DNA of 64,000 nucleotides from Melioribacteraceae bacterium (GCA_016342755.1 JAEINS010000013.1:62001-126000), one strand, 5' to 3'. Positions 23,496-32,988 are shown, counted from the stretch's first letter. Notes: generated by a model not told the origin, from the sequence alone. Numbers and translations are program-made.

Positions 23496-23953
23496 GTTTT
23501 GTCTTCCGATCTTAATTCTATAAATAACTTATTAATTGCATCATGAATATAAAAAATTACAACTGAACCAGAAAGGAGTCCGGTTATAAAAGCTATGGTT
23601 TTAGAATATTCGTATATATCTAGCGAGGTTAAAATTACATCAGCCAGCATTGGTAAAAGCCCTATGAATAAAGGATATATAGATAACCCGGATTTAGAAC
23701 AAAGAAATAACAGTATAATTGAAAATAATAAAACTCCGCTGTAAATTCCTGCACATCTTGAACAGACCATAGAATGATTACCGCTTTCAGAAATTAATCT
23801 TCCCGGATTTTGATGACACACATTTGAGTATACATTATCTGATAGAAGTGAAATGAGATTTGAAGTTCCTTTTTCAAATAAGAATTGATTAAAAATTCCG
23901 ATACACCAAATTGTTATAAAAAAGAGAAATACTATTTTGATTAAAAGTTTCAA
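23492..23953 (-). CDS. DUF2085 membrane protein
   Basis: The 153-aa membrane protein carries the DUF2085 pattern CHQNPGRLISESG followed by VCSRCAGIYSGVLL, where paired cysteines near residues 47 and 67-70 may bind metal. The motif is the known family signature; the function of the family is unknown. There are about four membrane segments. It is translationally coupled to the downstream membrane protein gene and lies 7 bp after the NHL-repeat protein gene, so the three form a minus-strand operon. Confidence 0.85.
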   Translation of the reverse strand: MKLLIKIVFLFFITIWCIGIFNQFLFEKGTSNLISLLSDNVYSNVCHQNPGRLISESGNHSMVCSRCAGIYSGVLLFSIILLFLCSKSGLSIYPLFIGLLPMLADVILTSLDIYEYSKTIAFITGLLSGSVVIFYIHDAINKLFIELRSEDKT

Positions 23954-23960
23954 GGAGTAA

Positions 23961-24788
23961 TTATTTTTGCTGTTTGTAAAGAATGATGTTATTGGATGTT
24001 AGCACATATAGAATTTTATCAAAAATAGCAGCCTGCATAATTTTATCCTGAGATGGAATTATGGTTATTTTGTTGAGCTTTATTTTAGCAAGGTCAGAAT
24101 TTGAATGAAAAATTTCTGTTGATGAATTTAACACCAAATTTGAATGAGTTATACTAAGGTTTTCGCAGCTACAGTTAAGAACTGCCTTTTTTAATCCGGT
24201 TCCAAACTGATCAAAAATTACAAGTGATGAATCATCAAGTACAAAAACATTAAAGTCATCCGATATTCTAAAACGTTTTGGCGCATTTAAAGTATAATCC
24301 CCCGATTCATAATCTCCAAATTTTAAAATATATTCACCATCAATATTTAGTTTTAATATTTTTGAATTATCAGAATCAAGTAAAAGTAAATCGCCTTGTA
24401 TTGTACTTCCAATTGAGAGAGGATAAGCAAAATCAGTGTTATCATTATTCAATTCAGATAAATAGTTTAAATCCTTATCAAGAAAAACAATACGGTTATT
24501 ATTTTTATCCGCAACGTAAACATTAAGGGTAGAGGCAATTATATCGCAAGGGTTATCAAATGATTCGGTATCCCAGCCGTATCCTCCTTTTACAATAAGT
24601 TCTTTCCCGTTTTTATCAAATTTTGTTACTTCATTTGTTGATGCATCTGTAACGTAAATATTTCCCTGCTGATTTATTGAAAAAGAAACAGCTTCCTGAA
24701 AGCTTCCAAATTCAGCTATTTGGCTGAATATTTGAGCTTGTAATGTAATTACAGAGAAAATTGAACAAAGATAAATAAGTTTATACAT
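23961..24788 (-). CDS. NHL-repeat (beta-propeller) exported protein
   Basis: The 275-aa protein has a signal peptide (YKLIYLCSIFSVITLQAQIF) and NHL-like repeats of a six-bladed propeller: GNIYVTDASTNEVTKFDKNG, LNVYVADKNNNRIVFLDKD, GDLLLLDSDNSKILKLNIDG and FNVFVLDDSSLVIFDQFG. NHL propellers are binding scaffolds or enzyme frameworks, and no catalytic motif is visible. It is the first gene of the minus-strand trio. Its start is divergent from the TPR lipoprotein at 24877, with an 88-bp shared promoter region. Confidence 0.85.
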   Translation of the reverse strand: MYKLIYLCSIFSVITLQAQIFSQIAEFGSFQEAVSFSINQQGNIYVTDASTNEVTKFDKNGKELIVKGGYGWDTESFDNPCDIIASTLNVYVADKNNNRIVFLDKDLNYLSELNNDNTDFAYPLSIGSTIQGDLLLLDSDNSKILKLNIDGEYILKFGDYESGDYTLNAPKRFRISDDFNVFVLDDSSLVIFDQFGTGLKKAVLNCSCENLSITHSNLVLNSSTEIFHSNSDLAKIKLNKITIIPSQDKIMQAAIFDKILYVLTSNNIILYKQQK

Positions 24789-24876
24789 AAGTATTCTTAA
24801 GAAAAATTAAAAAAACTGAATGATTTTTCGAATATACACATTAGAAGATTAAATTTTTGCACAATAAAGATTATTC

Positions 24877-25314
24877 ATGAAAAAAATAATAAATATATTG
24901 TTCTTAATAATATTTGCGGTTTCCATTTTGGGATGTAATAATTCGGATACATATTCTTATAAAGTGAATGTTGAAGCGAAAAAATATTATGATAAGGCGA
25001 AAAAAGAATACAAAAAGAGTCAGTTTAAAAGAGCTATTATTACACTTACAAAAGCTATTAGGCTAGATCCTAAAAACGCAAAATTGTATACAAAGCGGGG
25101 TGACTGTTACAGAAAAATAAGAAAAGCCCAAAAAGCTATTAAGGATTATGATATAGCGATAAAATATAATAAAAGCAGTGCCAGAGCATATTATCACAGA
25201 GGAACATTAAAAATTATTTTAGGGAAAAAAGATGACGGTTGTCTGGATGTTAAAAAGTCTAAATCGTTAGCTTATATACCGGCAAATAACTATTACAAAG
25301 AACATTGCGAATAA
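24877..25314 (+). CDS. TPR-repeat lipoprotein
   Basis: The 145-aa protein has a lipoprotein signal (KKIINILFLIIFAVSILGC) with the lipobox cysteine at about residue 20. Two TPR units (YDKAKKEYKKSQFKRAIITL, then AKLYTKRGDCYRKIRKAQKA) and a third, RAYYHRGTLKIILGKKDDGC, follow. A membrane-attached interaction module is inferred. It lies 21 bp upstream of a small conserved-looking gene and is divergent from the NHL gene. Confidence 0.83.
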   Translation: MKKIINILFLIIFAVSILGCNNSDTYSYKVNVEAKKYYDKAKKEYKKSQFKRAIITLTKAIRLDPKNAKLYTKRGDCYRKIRKAQKAIKDYDIAIKYNKSSARAYYHRGTLKIILGKKDDGCLDVKKSKSLAYIPANNYYKEHCE

Positions 25315-25335
25315 CTAAATAATTAGGATTGTAAA

Positions 25336-25539
25336 ATGTGGATAGAAATTAATGATCAACTGATCAACTTAAGTCATGTAATTAAAGTGAATAAAAAAAC
25401 GGATTTGAATGAATTAGAGTTTCATACAGATCAGAAAATAATTATTATGAAAATGCAGAATACTAATGAATTAGAACAGGTTTATTTCAATTTATTAGAA
25501 ATGCTTGGCTCTAAACCGGTTGATGGTTTTAGAAAATAA
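25336..25539 (+). CDS. Small hypothetical protein, 67 aa
   Basis: I do not recognise the family. The sequence (MWIEINDQLINLSHVIKVNK onward) shows alternating hydrophobic strands and a C-terminal helix, like a tiny beta-beta-alpha cytoplasmic domain with no signal or membrane segment. It lies 21 bp downstream of the TPR lipoprotein and in the same direction, so cotranscription is likely. The opening resembles small proteins predicted to sense or bind through a two-strand sheet, but nothing specific can be claimed. Confidence 0.6.
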   Translation: MWIEINDQLINLSHVIKVNKKTDLNELEFHTDQKIIIMKMQNTNELEQVYFNLLEMLGSKPVDGFRK

Positions 25540-25614
25540 CAATAAAAATAATAGATACTTTCTGAATTCATTTCAAAATCGAATATAATTATTGCAAAAC
25601 AACAGAGGTAGTTG

Positions 25615-25764
25615 ATGTCACTTTTAGTTTTTGTAATAATTGCGTTTAATTCGTTAATCTTCGGATTTTTAATGTTCTCACTTCTTTATGCTTCTAAAAG
25701 GGGGGATGAAAAACTACAAATGTTAACTGAACTTCCCAGAAGAGAAAATGTAGAGATTAAATAA
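25615..25764 (+). CDS. Small single-pass membrane protein, 49 aa
   Basis: This short frame starts at ATG 25615 with AGAGG 8 bp upstream. One hydrophobic helix (SLLVFVIIAFNSLIFGFLMF, residues 2-21) is followed by a polar tail, SKRGDEKLQMLTELPRREN. The codon use, the ribosome binding site and the positive residues just after the helix support a real gene. It is not CcoS, which has a different aromatic-rich pattern. No function can be named; it may belong with the two preceding small genes. Confidence 0.5.
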   Translation: MSLLVFVIIAFNSLIFGFLMFSLLYASKRGDEKLQMLTELPRRENVEIK

Positions 25765-25930
25765 AAATGATAATTTGAATATTCGATAGTTTACATCGGA
25801 TATTGGGGCAATTTTTTTAATTTCTTTTGGAGAAAATTAATGCTTTATTTCATTTTTTTTTGAGTTGCGGGTTGATATCATAATTTTATTAAAATTTGCA
25901 AAATATAATCATCCTAAATAGGAGGGTTAA

Positions 25931-27871
25931 ATGCGATCAAAGTTATTTTTAATCTCAATTCTTATATTCTCTTGCACATCCATATTTTCACAAAATATCC
26001 TTACCAAAGCCGATGACTATTATTCAGGTATATCACCATCATTAACCGGTAATTTGCTTAAAGCAGCATTACATAATCTAATTGACGGACATACTGTTAT
26101 ACCCTATGACTCGGATGGAATAGATGTACTAGATATTATTAAAGAATCAGACAAGGATCCTGATCCAGGTTATCCAGACAATGTTATTCTGGTCTATACT
26201 GGCAGATCGCAGGATAAATTATTAAACATAGTTGAAAATACAGATAACTCCATACCAAGAGATAATAAATGGAGCAGAGAACATATTTGGGCAAAAATTC
26301 ATGGCGACTTTATGTTAACTCCACCAGCGGGAACAGATATTCATAATTTGAAACCTTGTGATAATTCTGTGAATAATGACCGGAATCAATTAGAATTTGA
26401 TAATGGCGGTCAGGCTCACGGAGAAGCTATAGGTTGCTTTTATGATACCGATTCGTGGGAGCCCGGGGATGCTGTAAAAGGTGATGTAGCGCGTATAATG
26501 TTTTATATGGCTACAAGATATGAAGGGGATATTGGCGGTTCCGGAGATCCTGATCTCGAAATAGTAGATAATACAAATAATACAAATAGTACTGCTCCTG
26601 TTCATGGTAAACTTTCGTCATTGTTAGCATGGAATGCCAATGATCCGCCAGATGATTTTGAACGGAATAGAAATGATGTAATTTATAGTTATCAGGGAAA
26701 TAGAAACCCGTTTATCGATCATCCCGAATATGCCGCAAAAATTTGGGCTATAGATTATAATATTGTGATCAACGAATTTCTAGCTTCTCCGGCCGATGAT
26801 TTATCAGGTGATGCAAATGGTGATGGAATTACAGATGCTGAGGATGATGAATTTGTAGAGATTTATAATAACCCGGATTTTGATGTGGATATCTCGGGCT
26901 GGACGTTATCCGATACCGCTGGCATTAAACATATATTTACGGCAGGTACAATATTATCAGCAAATAGCTGTATTGTTGTTTTTGGAGGAGGCTCGCCAAC
27001 TGGTGATTTTGGAGGCGCGTTAGTGCAAACAGCTAGTTCCGGTGCTCTGGGATTAGACAATAATGGAGATGATATTATTCTTCATGATGGTTCAATAGCA
27101 GTTGATTTATATACTTATGGAAATGCGGCAAATAATGGTGAATCCTTAACACGTGATCCTGATATTACCGGCGGTTTTGAAAGGCATTCATTAGCTGCCG
27201 GTTCCGGCGGAACTTTATTTTCACCGGGCAAAAAACTAGATGGTTCTCCATTGCCGGTTGAGCTGGTTTCATTTACAGCTTGTGTTAATGATGAGGGAGT
27301 TATCCTAAATTGGGAAACAGCAACAGAGGTAAATAATTACGGATTCGAAATAGAGCGTTTTGCCGCGAAAAGTAGTTACTTGTCAAATCAGTATACACAG
27401 AGCAGCGCTGAGGAATGGGAAAAAATTGCCTTTGTTGAAGGGCACGGAAACAGCAATTCGCCAAAGTATTATTCATTAGAAGACAAAAATGTTCTGGCTG
27501 ATAATGTAAAGTACCGTTTAAAACAGATAGATATTGATGGCGGATTTGAATACTCTGACGTAATTGAGTGTGAGATTGAATCAGCGGAATTAACATTGCT
27601 GAAACAGAATTATCCAAACCCGTTTAATCCTTCAACAATTATAGAATATAGAATTCATCCGGCAGGAACACAGCGCGGCGTTTCAGTACAATTGAGAATT
27701 TATGATATTTTAGGGAATGAAATTGTAAAACTGGTTAACGAAAAACAGAGACCAGGGCGTTATAAAGTAGTACTTGATGCGGCAAAGTATAATCTGGCAA
27801 GCGGTGTATATTACTATAGTCTTATTTCAGATTCCGGAATAAAGGTTAAGAAAATGCTTTTTTTAAAGTAA
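25931..27871 (+). CDS. Secreted endonuclease I-type nuclease with lamin-tail domain and T9SS sorting region
   Basis: The 646-aa protein has a signal peptide (SKLFLISILIFSCTSIFS) and then an endonuclease I (EndA) domain. The catalytic region is NKWSREHIWAKIHGD (about 114-128) plus DIHNLKPCDNSVNNDRNQ. A lamin-tail domain (about 278-415: INEFLASPADD, FVEIYNNPDFDVDISGWTLS) and a beta-sandwich linker follow. The C-terminal region LLKQNYPNPFNPSTIIEYRI is the type A sorting region used by type IX secretion in Ignavibacteria. It carries a strong AGGAGGG ribosome binding site. The enzyme would cut extracellular DNA or RNA, perhaps for nutrient capture (inference). Confidence 0.92.
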   Translation: MRSKLFLISILIFSCTSIFSQNILTKADDYYSGISPSLTGNLLKAALHNLIDGHTVIPYDSDGIDVLDIIKESDKDPDPGYPDNVILVYTGRSQDKLLNIVENTDNSIPRDNKWSREHIWAKIHGDFMLTPPAGTDIHNLKPCDNSVNNDRNQLEFDNGGQAHGEAIGCFYDTDSWEPGDAVKGDVARIMFYMATRYEGDIGGSGDPDLEIVDNTNNTNSTAPVHGKLSSLLAWNANDPPDDFERNRNDVIYSYQGNRNPFIDHPEYAAKIWAIDYNIVINEFLASPADDLSGDANGDGITDAEDDEFVEIYNNPDFDVDISGWTLSDTAGIKHIFTAGTILSANSCIVVFGGGSPTGDFGGALVQTASSGALGLDNNGDDIILHDGSIAVDLYTYGNAANNGESLTRDPDITGGFERHSLAAGSGGTLFSPGKKLDGSPLPVELVSFTACVNDEGVILNWETATEVNNYGFEIERFAAKSSYLSNQYTQSSAEEWEKIAFVEGHGNSNSPKYYSLEDKNVLADNVKYRLKQIDIDGGFEYSDVIECEIESAELTLLKQNYPNPFNPSTIIEYRIHPAGTQRGVSVQLRIYDILGNEIVKLVNEKQRPGRYKVVLDAAKYNLASGVYYYSLISDSGIKVKKMLFLK

Positions 27872-27932
27872 AGCAATATTGAATCAAAATTAGTAATCTA
27901 ATATTTACGCTAAATCAGTATTTATGCAGCCT

Positions 27933-27970
27933 AATAGCGACTAAAAGTTTCTGGTTTTTTAGTCGCTATT
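27933..27970 (+). terminator. Hairpin after the nuclease gene
   Basis: AATAGCGACTAAAA and TTTTAGTCGCTATT (27933-27946, 27957-27970) form a perfect 14-bp stem with a 10-nt loop. The T-run is inside the loop side rather than after the stem, so termination efficiency is uncertain. Confidence 0.5.
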
Positions 27971-28093
27971 CTAATCCTTATAGATCAACAGGTTTTCTTA
28001 TTCTGTGTGACAGAAAATTCTTTAATTTTACTATTGGCGAAAAGGCAAAGTTTTTTTAGACTTGTAAAACTTCAATAAATATAATGGGGAATT

Positions 28094-29881
28094 ATGAAGT
28101 ATTTACAAAAAATATTTATTTGCATAGTTATATTTGCCTCAACAATTTTATCACAAGATAGCTGGATCAGAATAAATCAATTAGGTTATCAAAAAGAATC
28201 AATTAAAACAGCAGTTTTTGTAAGTAAAACAGATGTAAAATTAAACTCTTTTCAGGTAATTAATTCTGATAATAATGAAGTTGTAATTAACGGAACCAAT
28301 GTTAAAGCCTTTAATGAATACGCTAGTTTTAAGTCGACATTTAGATTGAATTTTTCTGAACTTAAAGAAGATGGAAATTACTACATTCAGGCAGAAGGAA
28401 TAAAATCTCCAGCGTTCAAAATTTCTGATAATGTTTATGATGGGTCAGCCGATTTTCTGCTCAATTATATGCGTCAGCAGCGATGCGGATATAATCCTTT
28501 TTTCAAGGACTCTTGCCATACACACGATGGATTTTTAGTTGATAATCCGGGACATGATTCGGTTTATGTAGATGTAAAAGGAGGCTGGCACGACGCATCC
28601 GATTATCTTCAGTATTTAACCACTTCTGCAAATGCTACATATCAAATGTTATTTGCATTTTCAAAAAATCCAGAAGTGTTTAAGGATCATTTTGATAAAG
28701 ATGGGAATAAGGGTGGTAATGGAATTCCCGATATTCTGGATGAGGCTAAATGGGGTTTAGACTGGCTTGTTAAAATGAATCCAGAATATGGAGTAATGTA
28801 TAATCAGATTGCAGACGATAGAGACCATGCGGGTTACAGACTTCCGACAAAAGATTCAGTTAGTTATGGAAAGGGATTTGAAAGACCTGTTTATTTTATA
28901 ACGGGAAAGAGACAAGGATTGGCAAAGTATAAAAACAGAACCACCGGAGTTTCATCTTCAGCCGCAAAATTTGCATCAGCCTTTGCGTTGGGTTCCGATC
29001 TGTTAAAAAAGTATTATCCGGATTTTGCGGAATCGATATTAAATAAAGCTGAAGACGCATATAAGTTTGCGAAATCAGATATTGGTGTAACTCAGACAGC
29101 GTCAAATATTTCTCCGTATTTTTATGAAGAAGATAATTATGCTGATGATATGGAACTTGCAGCGGTTCAATTATACGTGACTAAAAATGATGACGGGTAT
29201 TTAAGTGAAGCTATATATTGGGGACAAGTTGAACCTTTTACTCCATGGATGGGAGCTGATACGGCAAGACATTATCAGTGGTATCCGTTTGTAAATTTAG
29301 GACACTATCATTTATCAAAAGTGGAAGATGAAAAAAGCTCTTCCTTGTTTAAAAGTCATTTAATAAAAGGACTTCAAAAAATATATGACAGGGGTAAGGA
29401 TAATGCTTTTATAAATGGAGTTCCGTATATCTGGTGTTCAAATAACCTTGTGGCAGCGGCTTTAACTCAGGTCAGATTATATGAAGAATTGACAGGGAAC
29501 AAAAAGTTCGCAGAAATGGAAGCATCTTTAAGGGACTGGCTGTTTGGATGCAATCCATGGGGAACAAGCATGATAGTCGGGTTACCTGAAAACGGCGATT
29601 TCCCAACTCATCCGCATTCATCTCTAACAGTTTTGCATAATTATGAAATCTCAGGCGGATTAGTTGATGGTCCGGTTTACGGTAAAATATTTAAAAGTTT
29701 AATTGGATTAAAATTGTACGAAGAAGATGAATATGCGAAGTTCCAATCAGATTTAGTTGTTTATCATGACGACTTTGGAGATTACTCAACAAACGAACCG
29801 ACAATGGACGGGACAGCTTCATTAAGCTTTTATTTATCGGCATTAGAAGCACTAGGAAAGAAGAAAAAGAAAATTGATTAG
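28094..29881 (+). CDS. Glycoside hydrolase family 9 (cellulase-type) with N-terminal CelD-like Ig domain
   Basis: The 595-aa exported protein has a signal (KYLQKIFICIVIFASTILSQ) followed by the Ig-like N-terminal domain of GH9 enzymes (about 20-110, WIRINQLGYQKESIKTAVFV). The alpha/alpha-barrel carries GGWHDASDYLQY (about 162-173), whose aspartates are the base and helper in GH9. The motif with the second substrate-binding His is PTHPHSSLT, and NEPTMDGTASL (about 567-577) holds the general-acid glutamate. Length and order are normal for theme-E GH9. It acts on beta-glucans; cellulose or chitooligosaccharide cannot be told apart. Unlike the nuclease upstream it has no C-terminal sorting domain. 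Confidence 0.92.
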   Translation: MKYLQKIFICIVIFASTILSQDSWIRINQLGYQKESIKTAVFVSKTDVKLNSFQVINSDNNEVVINGTNVKAFNEYASFKSTFRLNFSELKEDGNYYIQAEGIKSPAFKISDNVYDGSADFLLNYMRQQRCGYNPFFKDSCHTHDGFLVDNPGHDSVYVDVKGGWHDASDYLQYLTTSANATYQMLFAFSKNPEVFKDHFDKDGNKGGNGIPDILDEAKWGLDWLVKMNPEYGVMYNQIADDRDHAGYRLPTKDSVSYGKGFERPVYFITGKRQGLAKYKNRTTGVSSSAAKFASAFALGSDLLKKYYPDFAESILNKAEDAYKFAKSDIGVTQTASNISPYFYEEDNYADDMELAAVQLYVTKNDDGYLSEAIYWGQVEPFTPWMGADTARHYQWYPFVNLGHYHLSKVEDEKSSSLFKSHLIKGLQKIYDRGKDNAFINGVPYIWCSNNLVAAALTQVRLYEELTGNKKFAEMEASLRDWLFGCNPWGTSMIVGLPENGDFPTHPHSSLTVLHNYEISGGLVDGPVYGKIFKSLIGLKLYEEDEYAKFQSDLVVYHDDFGDYSTNEPTMDGTASLSFYLSALEALGKKKKKID

Positions 29882-29883
29882 CG

Positions 29884-29908
29884 GAAAGTAAATAGAATTT
29901 TTACTTTC
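29884..29908 (+). terminator. Weak hairpin after the GH9 gene
   Basis: GAAAGTAAA and TTTACTTTC pair over 9 bp with a 7-nt loop (29884-29892, 29900-29908), followed by TATTTTG. It is placed directly after the stop codon and is plausible as a terminator. Confidence 0.5.
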
Positions 29909-30076
29909 TATTTTGTTCATTATAGCAGAAGTAAAATTTTAAGATAATTAGCTTTGAAATTTATTATTTTAAAAATTCCCTAGCCTGAACTAAAATTAAA
30001 ACTACAACACTTTTTTTTATTAATGAAAACTGTCTTATATTATCAATCAATAAATTGATAAAGTTTAGGACTAAAA

Positions 30077-31204
30077 ATGAAAATTGGAATCACCTGTTAT
30101 CCCACTTATGGCGGAAGCGGAGTTATAGCAACTGAATTAGGCAAGGCGCTTGCAGATAAGGGACACGAAATACATTTTATTAGTTATTCATTACCACAAA
30201 GATTAAATGGATTTGTTGGAAATATATTTTTTCACGAAGTAGAGATGAGTAAATATCCTTTATTTGAAAACCAGATTTATGGAATTACACTAACTGGTAA
30301 AACTCTTGAGGTTATTGAATATGCCAATCTCGATATTCTGCATGTACATTATGCATTACCTCATGCAGTTAGCGGTTATTTAACAAAGCAGATACTAAAA
30401 AAGAATAATAAAGATATAAAACTTATAACTACGCTTCATGGTACCGATATTACTTTAGTTGGCTTAGAACCGGCATTTCTACCGTTGGTTAAATTTAGCA
30501 TTGAAGAAAGTGACGGTGTTACAACTGTTTCTGAATACTTAAAGCAGCGTACTATTGAAAATTATGGTGTTAAAAACGAAATTGAAGTAATTCCAAACTT
30601 CATTGATTTAAATGAATTTAAGCCGGAAGAGGTTGGCTGCTGTAAAAAATCAATTGCGCCGGCAGGTGAAAAAATACTAGTTCATGTTTCCAATTTTAGA
30701 AAAGTTAAAAGAATTAAAGATACCATTAAGATTGTGAATAAGCTTAAAGATGAAATACCGGTTAAATTATTATTAATTGGTGACGGACCGGAAAGATCGG
30801 ATTGTGAAAAACTTGCCAGAGATCTTGGTTTAATAAAGGAAGTTCTGTTTATGGGTAAACAGAGTGAGATTAAAAATATTTTATCGGTCTCCGATTTATT
30901 CCTTTTACCTTCCAAAGAAGAGAGTTTTGGTTTATCGGCTCTGGAAGCCATGTCTTGTGGTGTTCCTGTAATAAGCAGTAATATTGGCGGTATTCCCGAA
31001 GTTAATATACATGGAGAAACCGGATTCCTTTCTGAAGTAGGTGATATTAATGATATGGCAAATAATTGTAAAAAGCTCCTGCTTAATGAAAATCTGAGGA
31101 AAAGATTCTCTAACAATTGTCTGGTGCGTGCTAAGGTTCACTTCGATAAAAATATTATTGTTCCCCAGTACGAAAATTATTATGAAAGAGTATTAAGTAA
31201 ATAA
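30077..31204 (+). CDS. bshA: N-acetyl-alpha-D-glucosaminyl L-malate synthase (bacillithiol biosynthesis)
   Basis: The 375-aa GT4-family glycosyltransferase starts with the BshA-specific ITCYPTYGGSGVIATELGKA (about 4-23). It also has LHVHYALPHAVSGYL and TTLHGTDITLVG, and the C-terminal nucleotide-sugar site EESFGLSALEAMSCGVPVI. It joins UDP-GlcNAc and L-malate in the first step of bacillithiol synthesis; the deacetylase BshB and the ligase BshC are not in this window. It is a single-gene unit ending at a strong bidirectional terminator. Confidence 0.95.
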   Translation: MKIGITCYPTYGGSGVIATELGKALADKGHEIHFISYSLPQRLNGFVGNIFFHEVEMSKYPLFENQIYGITLTGKTLEVIEYANLDILHVHYALPHAVSGYLTKQILKKNNKDIKLITTLHGTDITLVGLEPAFLPLVKFSIEESDGVTTVSEYLKQRTIENYGVKNEIEVIPNFIDLNEFKPEEVGCCKKSIAPAGEKILVHVSNFRKVKRIKDTIKIVNKLKDEIPVKLLLIGDGPERSDCEKLARDLGLIKEVLFMGKQSEIKNILSVSDLFLLPSKEESFGLSALEAMSCGVPVISSNIGGIPEVNIHGETGFLSEVGDINDMANNCKKLLLNENLRKRFSNNCLVRAKVHFDKNIIVPQYENYYERVLSK

Positions 31205-31270
31205 TTATAATATTTCCAGTCGGCCTGTATAATTAGGGTTATCCGGGAAAAACAAAGTGGATTTAAAGGA

Positions 31271-31302
31271 AAAAAAAGGCTTGAATTTCTTCAAGCCTTT
31301 TT
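31271..31302. terminator. Bidirectional intrinsic terminator
   Basis: GGCTTGAA-TTTC-TTCAAGCC (31278-31297) is a perfect 8-bp stem flanked by A7 and T5. It is shared by bshA (plus) and the mechanosensitive channel gene (minus). Confidence 0.92.
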
Positions 31303-31314
31303 AGTAAGCAATAG

Positions 31315-32127
31315 CTAATCTTTAGGAGTGATAATGTGTACATCGCTTTGTGGATAAGGAATTGAGATATTTGCTTCATCAAATTTATATTTAACATTTT
31401 CGTTGAAATCAAAAAATACATTCCAGTAATCAGCTTTGTTAACCCATGGACGAACAGCAATATTAATGCTGCTATCCGCAAGTTCCACAACACCAATTGT
31501 TGGCGCAGGGTCTTTTAAGATTCTTGAATCTTCTTCAATCATTTTTGTAAGTACTTCTTTTGCTTTTTTAATGTCATCACCGTATCCAATTCCAAAAACA
31601 AAATCAACACGACGAGTATCCTTTGCGGAGAAGTTAACAATGTTTCCACCCATTATATTTGTGTTTGGACAAATAATAAGTTTATTATCCGGCGATTTTA
31701 ATATTGTTGTAAATATCTGAATTTTTTCAACAGTACCGGTAACACCGCCAGCATCAATAAAATCACCAACCGTAAAAGGCTTAAAAATTATTATTAAAAC
31801 ACCGGCCGCAAAGTTTGATAATGATCCTTGCAACGCTAAACCAACTGCTAAACCAGCCGCACCAATTATGGCTACAAAAGATGTTGTTTCAACACCCAGT
31901 TGCGAAAGTGCCGCCAATATTACAAATACTATTAGAAGTGTGTAAACTAAATCTGAAGTAAATGAAATAACTGCTCCATCAACTTCTTTTTTCTTCATCA
32001 TTTTTTCCAGGACACTTTTAACAATTTTTGCCACCCAACGCCCAACAATAAAAATTACTAATGCAATTAAAAACGCAAAGCCGAACTGTGTAATATAATG
32101 TTCACCCTGTTGCAGTAAATTTTCCAT
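31315..32127 (-). CDS. Small-conductance mechanosensitive channel (MscS family)
   Basis: The 270-aa protein has three membrane helices. The pore helix has the Gly/Ala pattern of MscS (AIIGAAGLAVGLALQGSLSNFAAG, about 85-108), followed by FKPFTVGDFIDAGG and the beta-domain PNTNIMGGNIVNFS. The length is close to MscS of E. coli (286 aa). It would release solutes upon hypo-osmotic shock. It lies 21 bp downstream of the DUF3078 gene on the minus strand and probably shares its transcript. Confidence 0.95.
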   Translation of the reverse strand: MENLLQQGEHYITQFGFAFLIALVIFIVGRWVAKIVKSVLEKMMKKKEVDGAVISFTSDLVYTLLIVFVILAALSQLGVETTSFVAIIGAAGLAVGLALQGSLSNFAAGVLIIIFKPFTVGDFIDAGGVTGTVEKIQIFTTILKSPDNKLIICPNTNIMGGNIVNFSAKDTRRVDFVFGIGYGDDIKKAKEVLTKMIEEDSRILKDPAPTIGVVELADSSINIAVRPWVNKADYWNVFFDFNENVKYKFDEANISIPYPQSDVHIITPKD

Positions 32128-32148
32128 ATTGTTTCCTTTTTCTAGGTT

Positions 32149-32988
32149 TTAAAATAGTGTATATGAAATACCAAACTGTAAAGCTTCTTTGACCTGTGTT
32201 TTTAATGACTGCTGTTTTTCATAGATTAAAAGTACATTTAGATTAACGTTAAAAAGATCTGAAATTTTTGCTGTTACTGTATTATCCCAGCGAACATCAA
32301 CAACATCTATTTCTTCGAAACGCGTAAATAATCTTAATTGACTTTCCAATTGTATATTTTCCTTAAAAGTGTATTTTGCCTTTGTAACCGATTCAATACC
32401 AGTTTCAAATTTGAACGACTCAACTTCATCATGTGTATCAGGATCATCAGCATAATGTTTAAAATCACTTGTAATTACTTCCTGCAGCGCGAAACCAAGT
32501 CTGGTCGAAAATCCTGCGAGTTTATCGTACATTAAACCAAAACTCTGTGTTAAATAACCGGGATCTAAAATTGCGGATGTTTTAATTTTTGGTGATGAAC
32601 TGTAATCATACCCTGGTCCTAATACTGAGCGGAAAGTATTACTGAAGAAAGGAGTAACTTCCCAGTCAACATCGTAACCCAGCACATTCTCAAGATAAAT
32701 TTCATTATCGTTTGTTATAAAATCAGCATCGCCAATTTTGGTTTTACCAAAAGAAAGTTTCAAATTATTTTTTAATGTGATAGGAGCTTTAGTATAAACA
32801 GCTTCAAATTTCCCAAATATAGTCCATGAAAAGGTATTATCGCCTCCTTGAGACCAGTTACTTAAAGATATCTGGTTTGCGTTTAGACCAACTACTCCAG
32901 AATTTACCCATCCGTCTTTTGGTTTATCATCTTGTGCTAAAATTGAAATGCTTAGAGTTAAAAATATTATTAGTAAATATTTTTTCAT
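32149..32988 (-). CDS. DUF3078 outer-membrane-like protein
   Basis: The 279-aa protein has a signal peptide (KKYLLIIFLTLSISILAQD). The DUF3078 hallmark follows: GVVGLNANQISLSNWSQGGD, with aromatic-rich strands NTFSWTIFGKFEAVYTKAP after it. The rest alternates like beta-barrel strands and ends LQFGISYTLF. The family is common in Bacteroidota and Ignavibacteria; its function is unknown. It is followed on the same strand by the mscS-type gene. Confidence 0.88.
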   Translation of the reverse strand: MKKYLLIIFLTLSISILAQDDKPKDGWVNSGVVGLNANQISLSNWSQGGDNTFSWTIFGKFEAVYTKAPITLKNNLKLSFGKTKIGDADFITNDNEIYLENVLGYDVDWEVTPFFSNTFRSVLGPGYDYSSSPKIKTSAILDPGYLTQSFGLMYDKLAGFSTRLGFALQEVITSDFKHYADDPDTHDEVESFKFETGIESVTKAKYTFKENIQLESQLRLFTRFEEIDVVDVRWDNTVTAKISDLFNVNLNVLLIYEKQQSLKTQVKEALQFGISYTLF

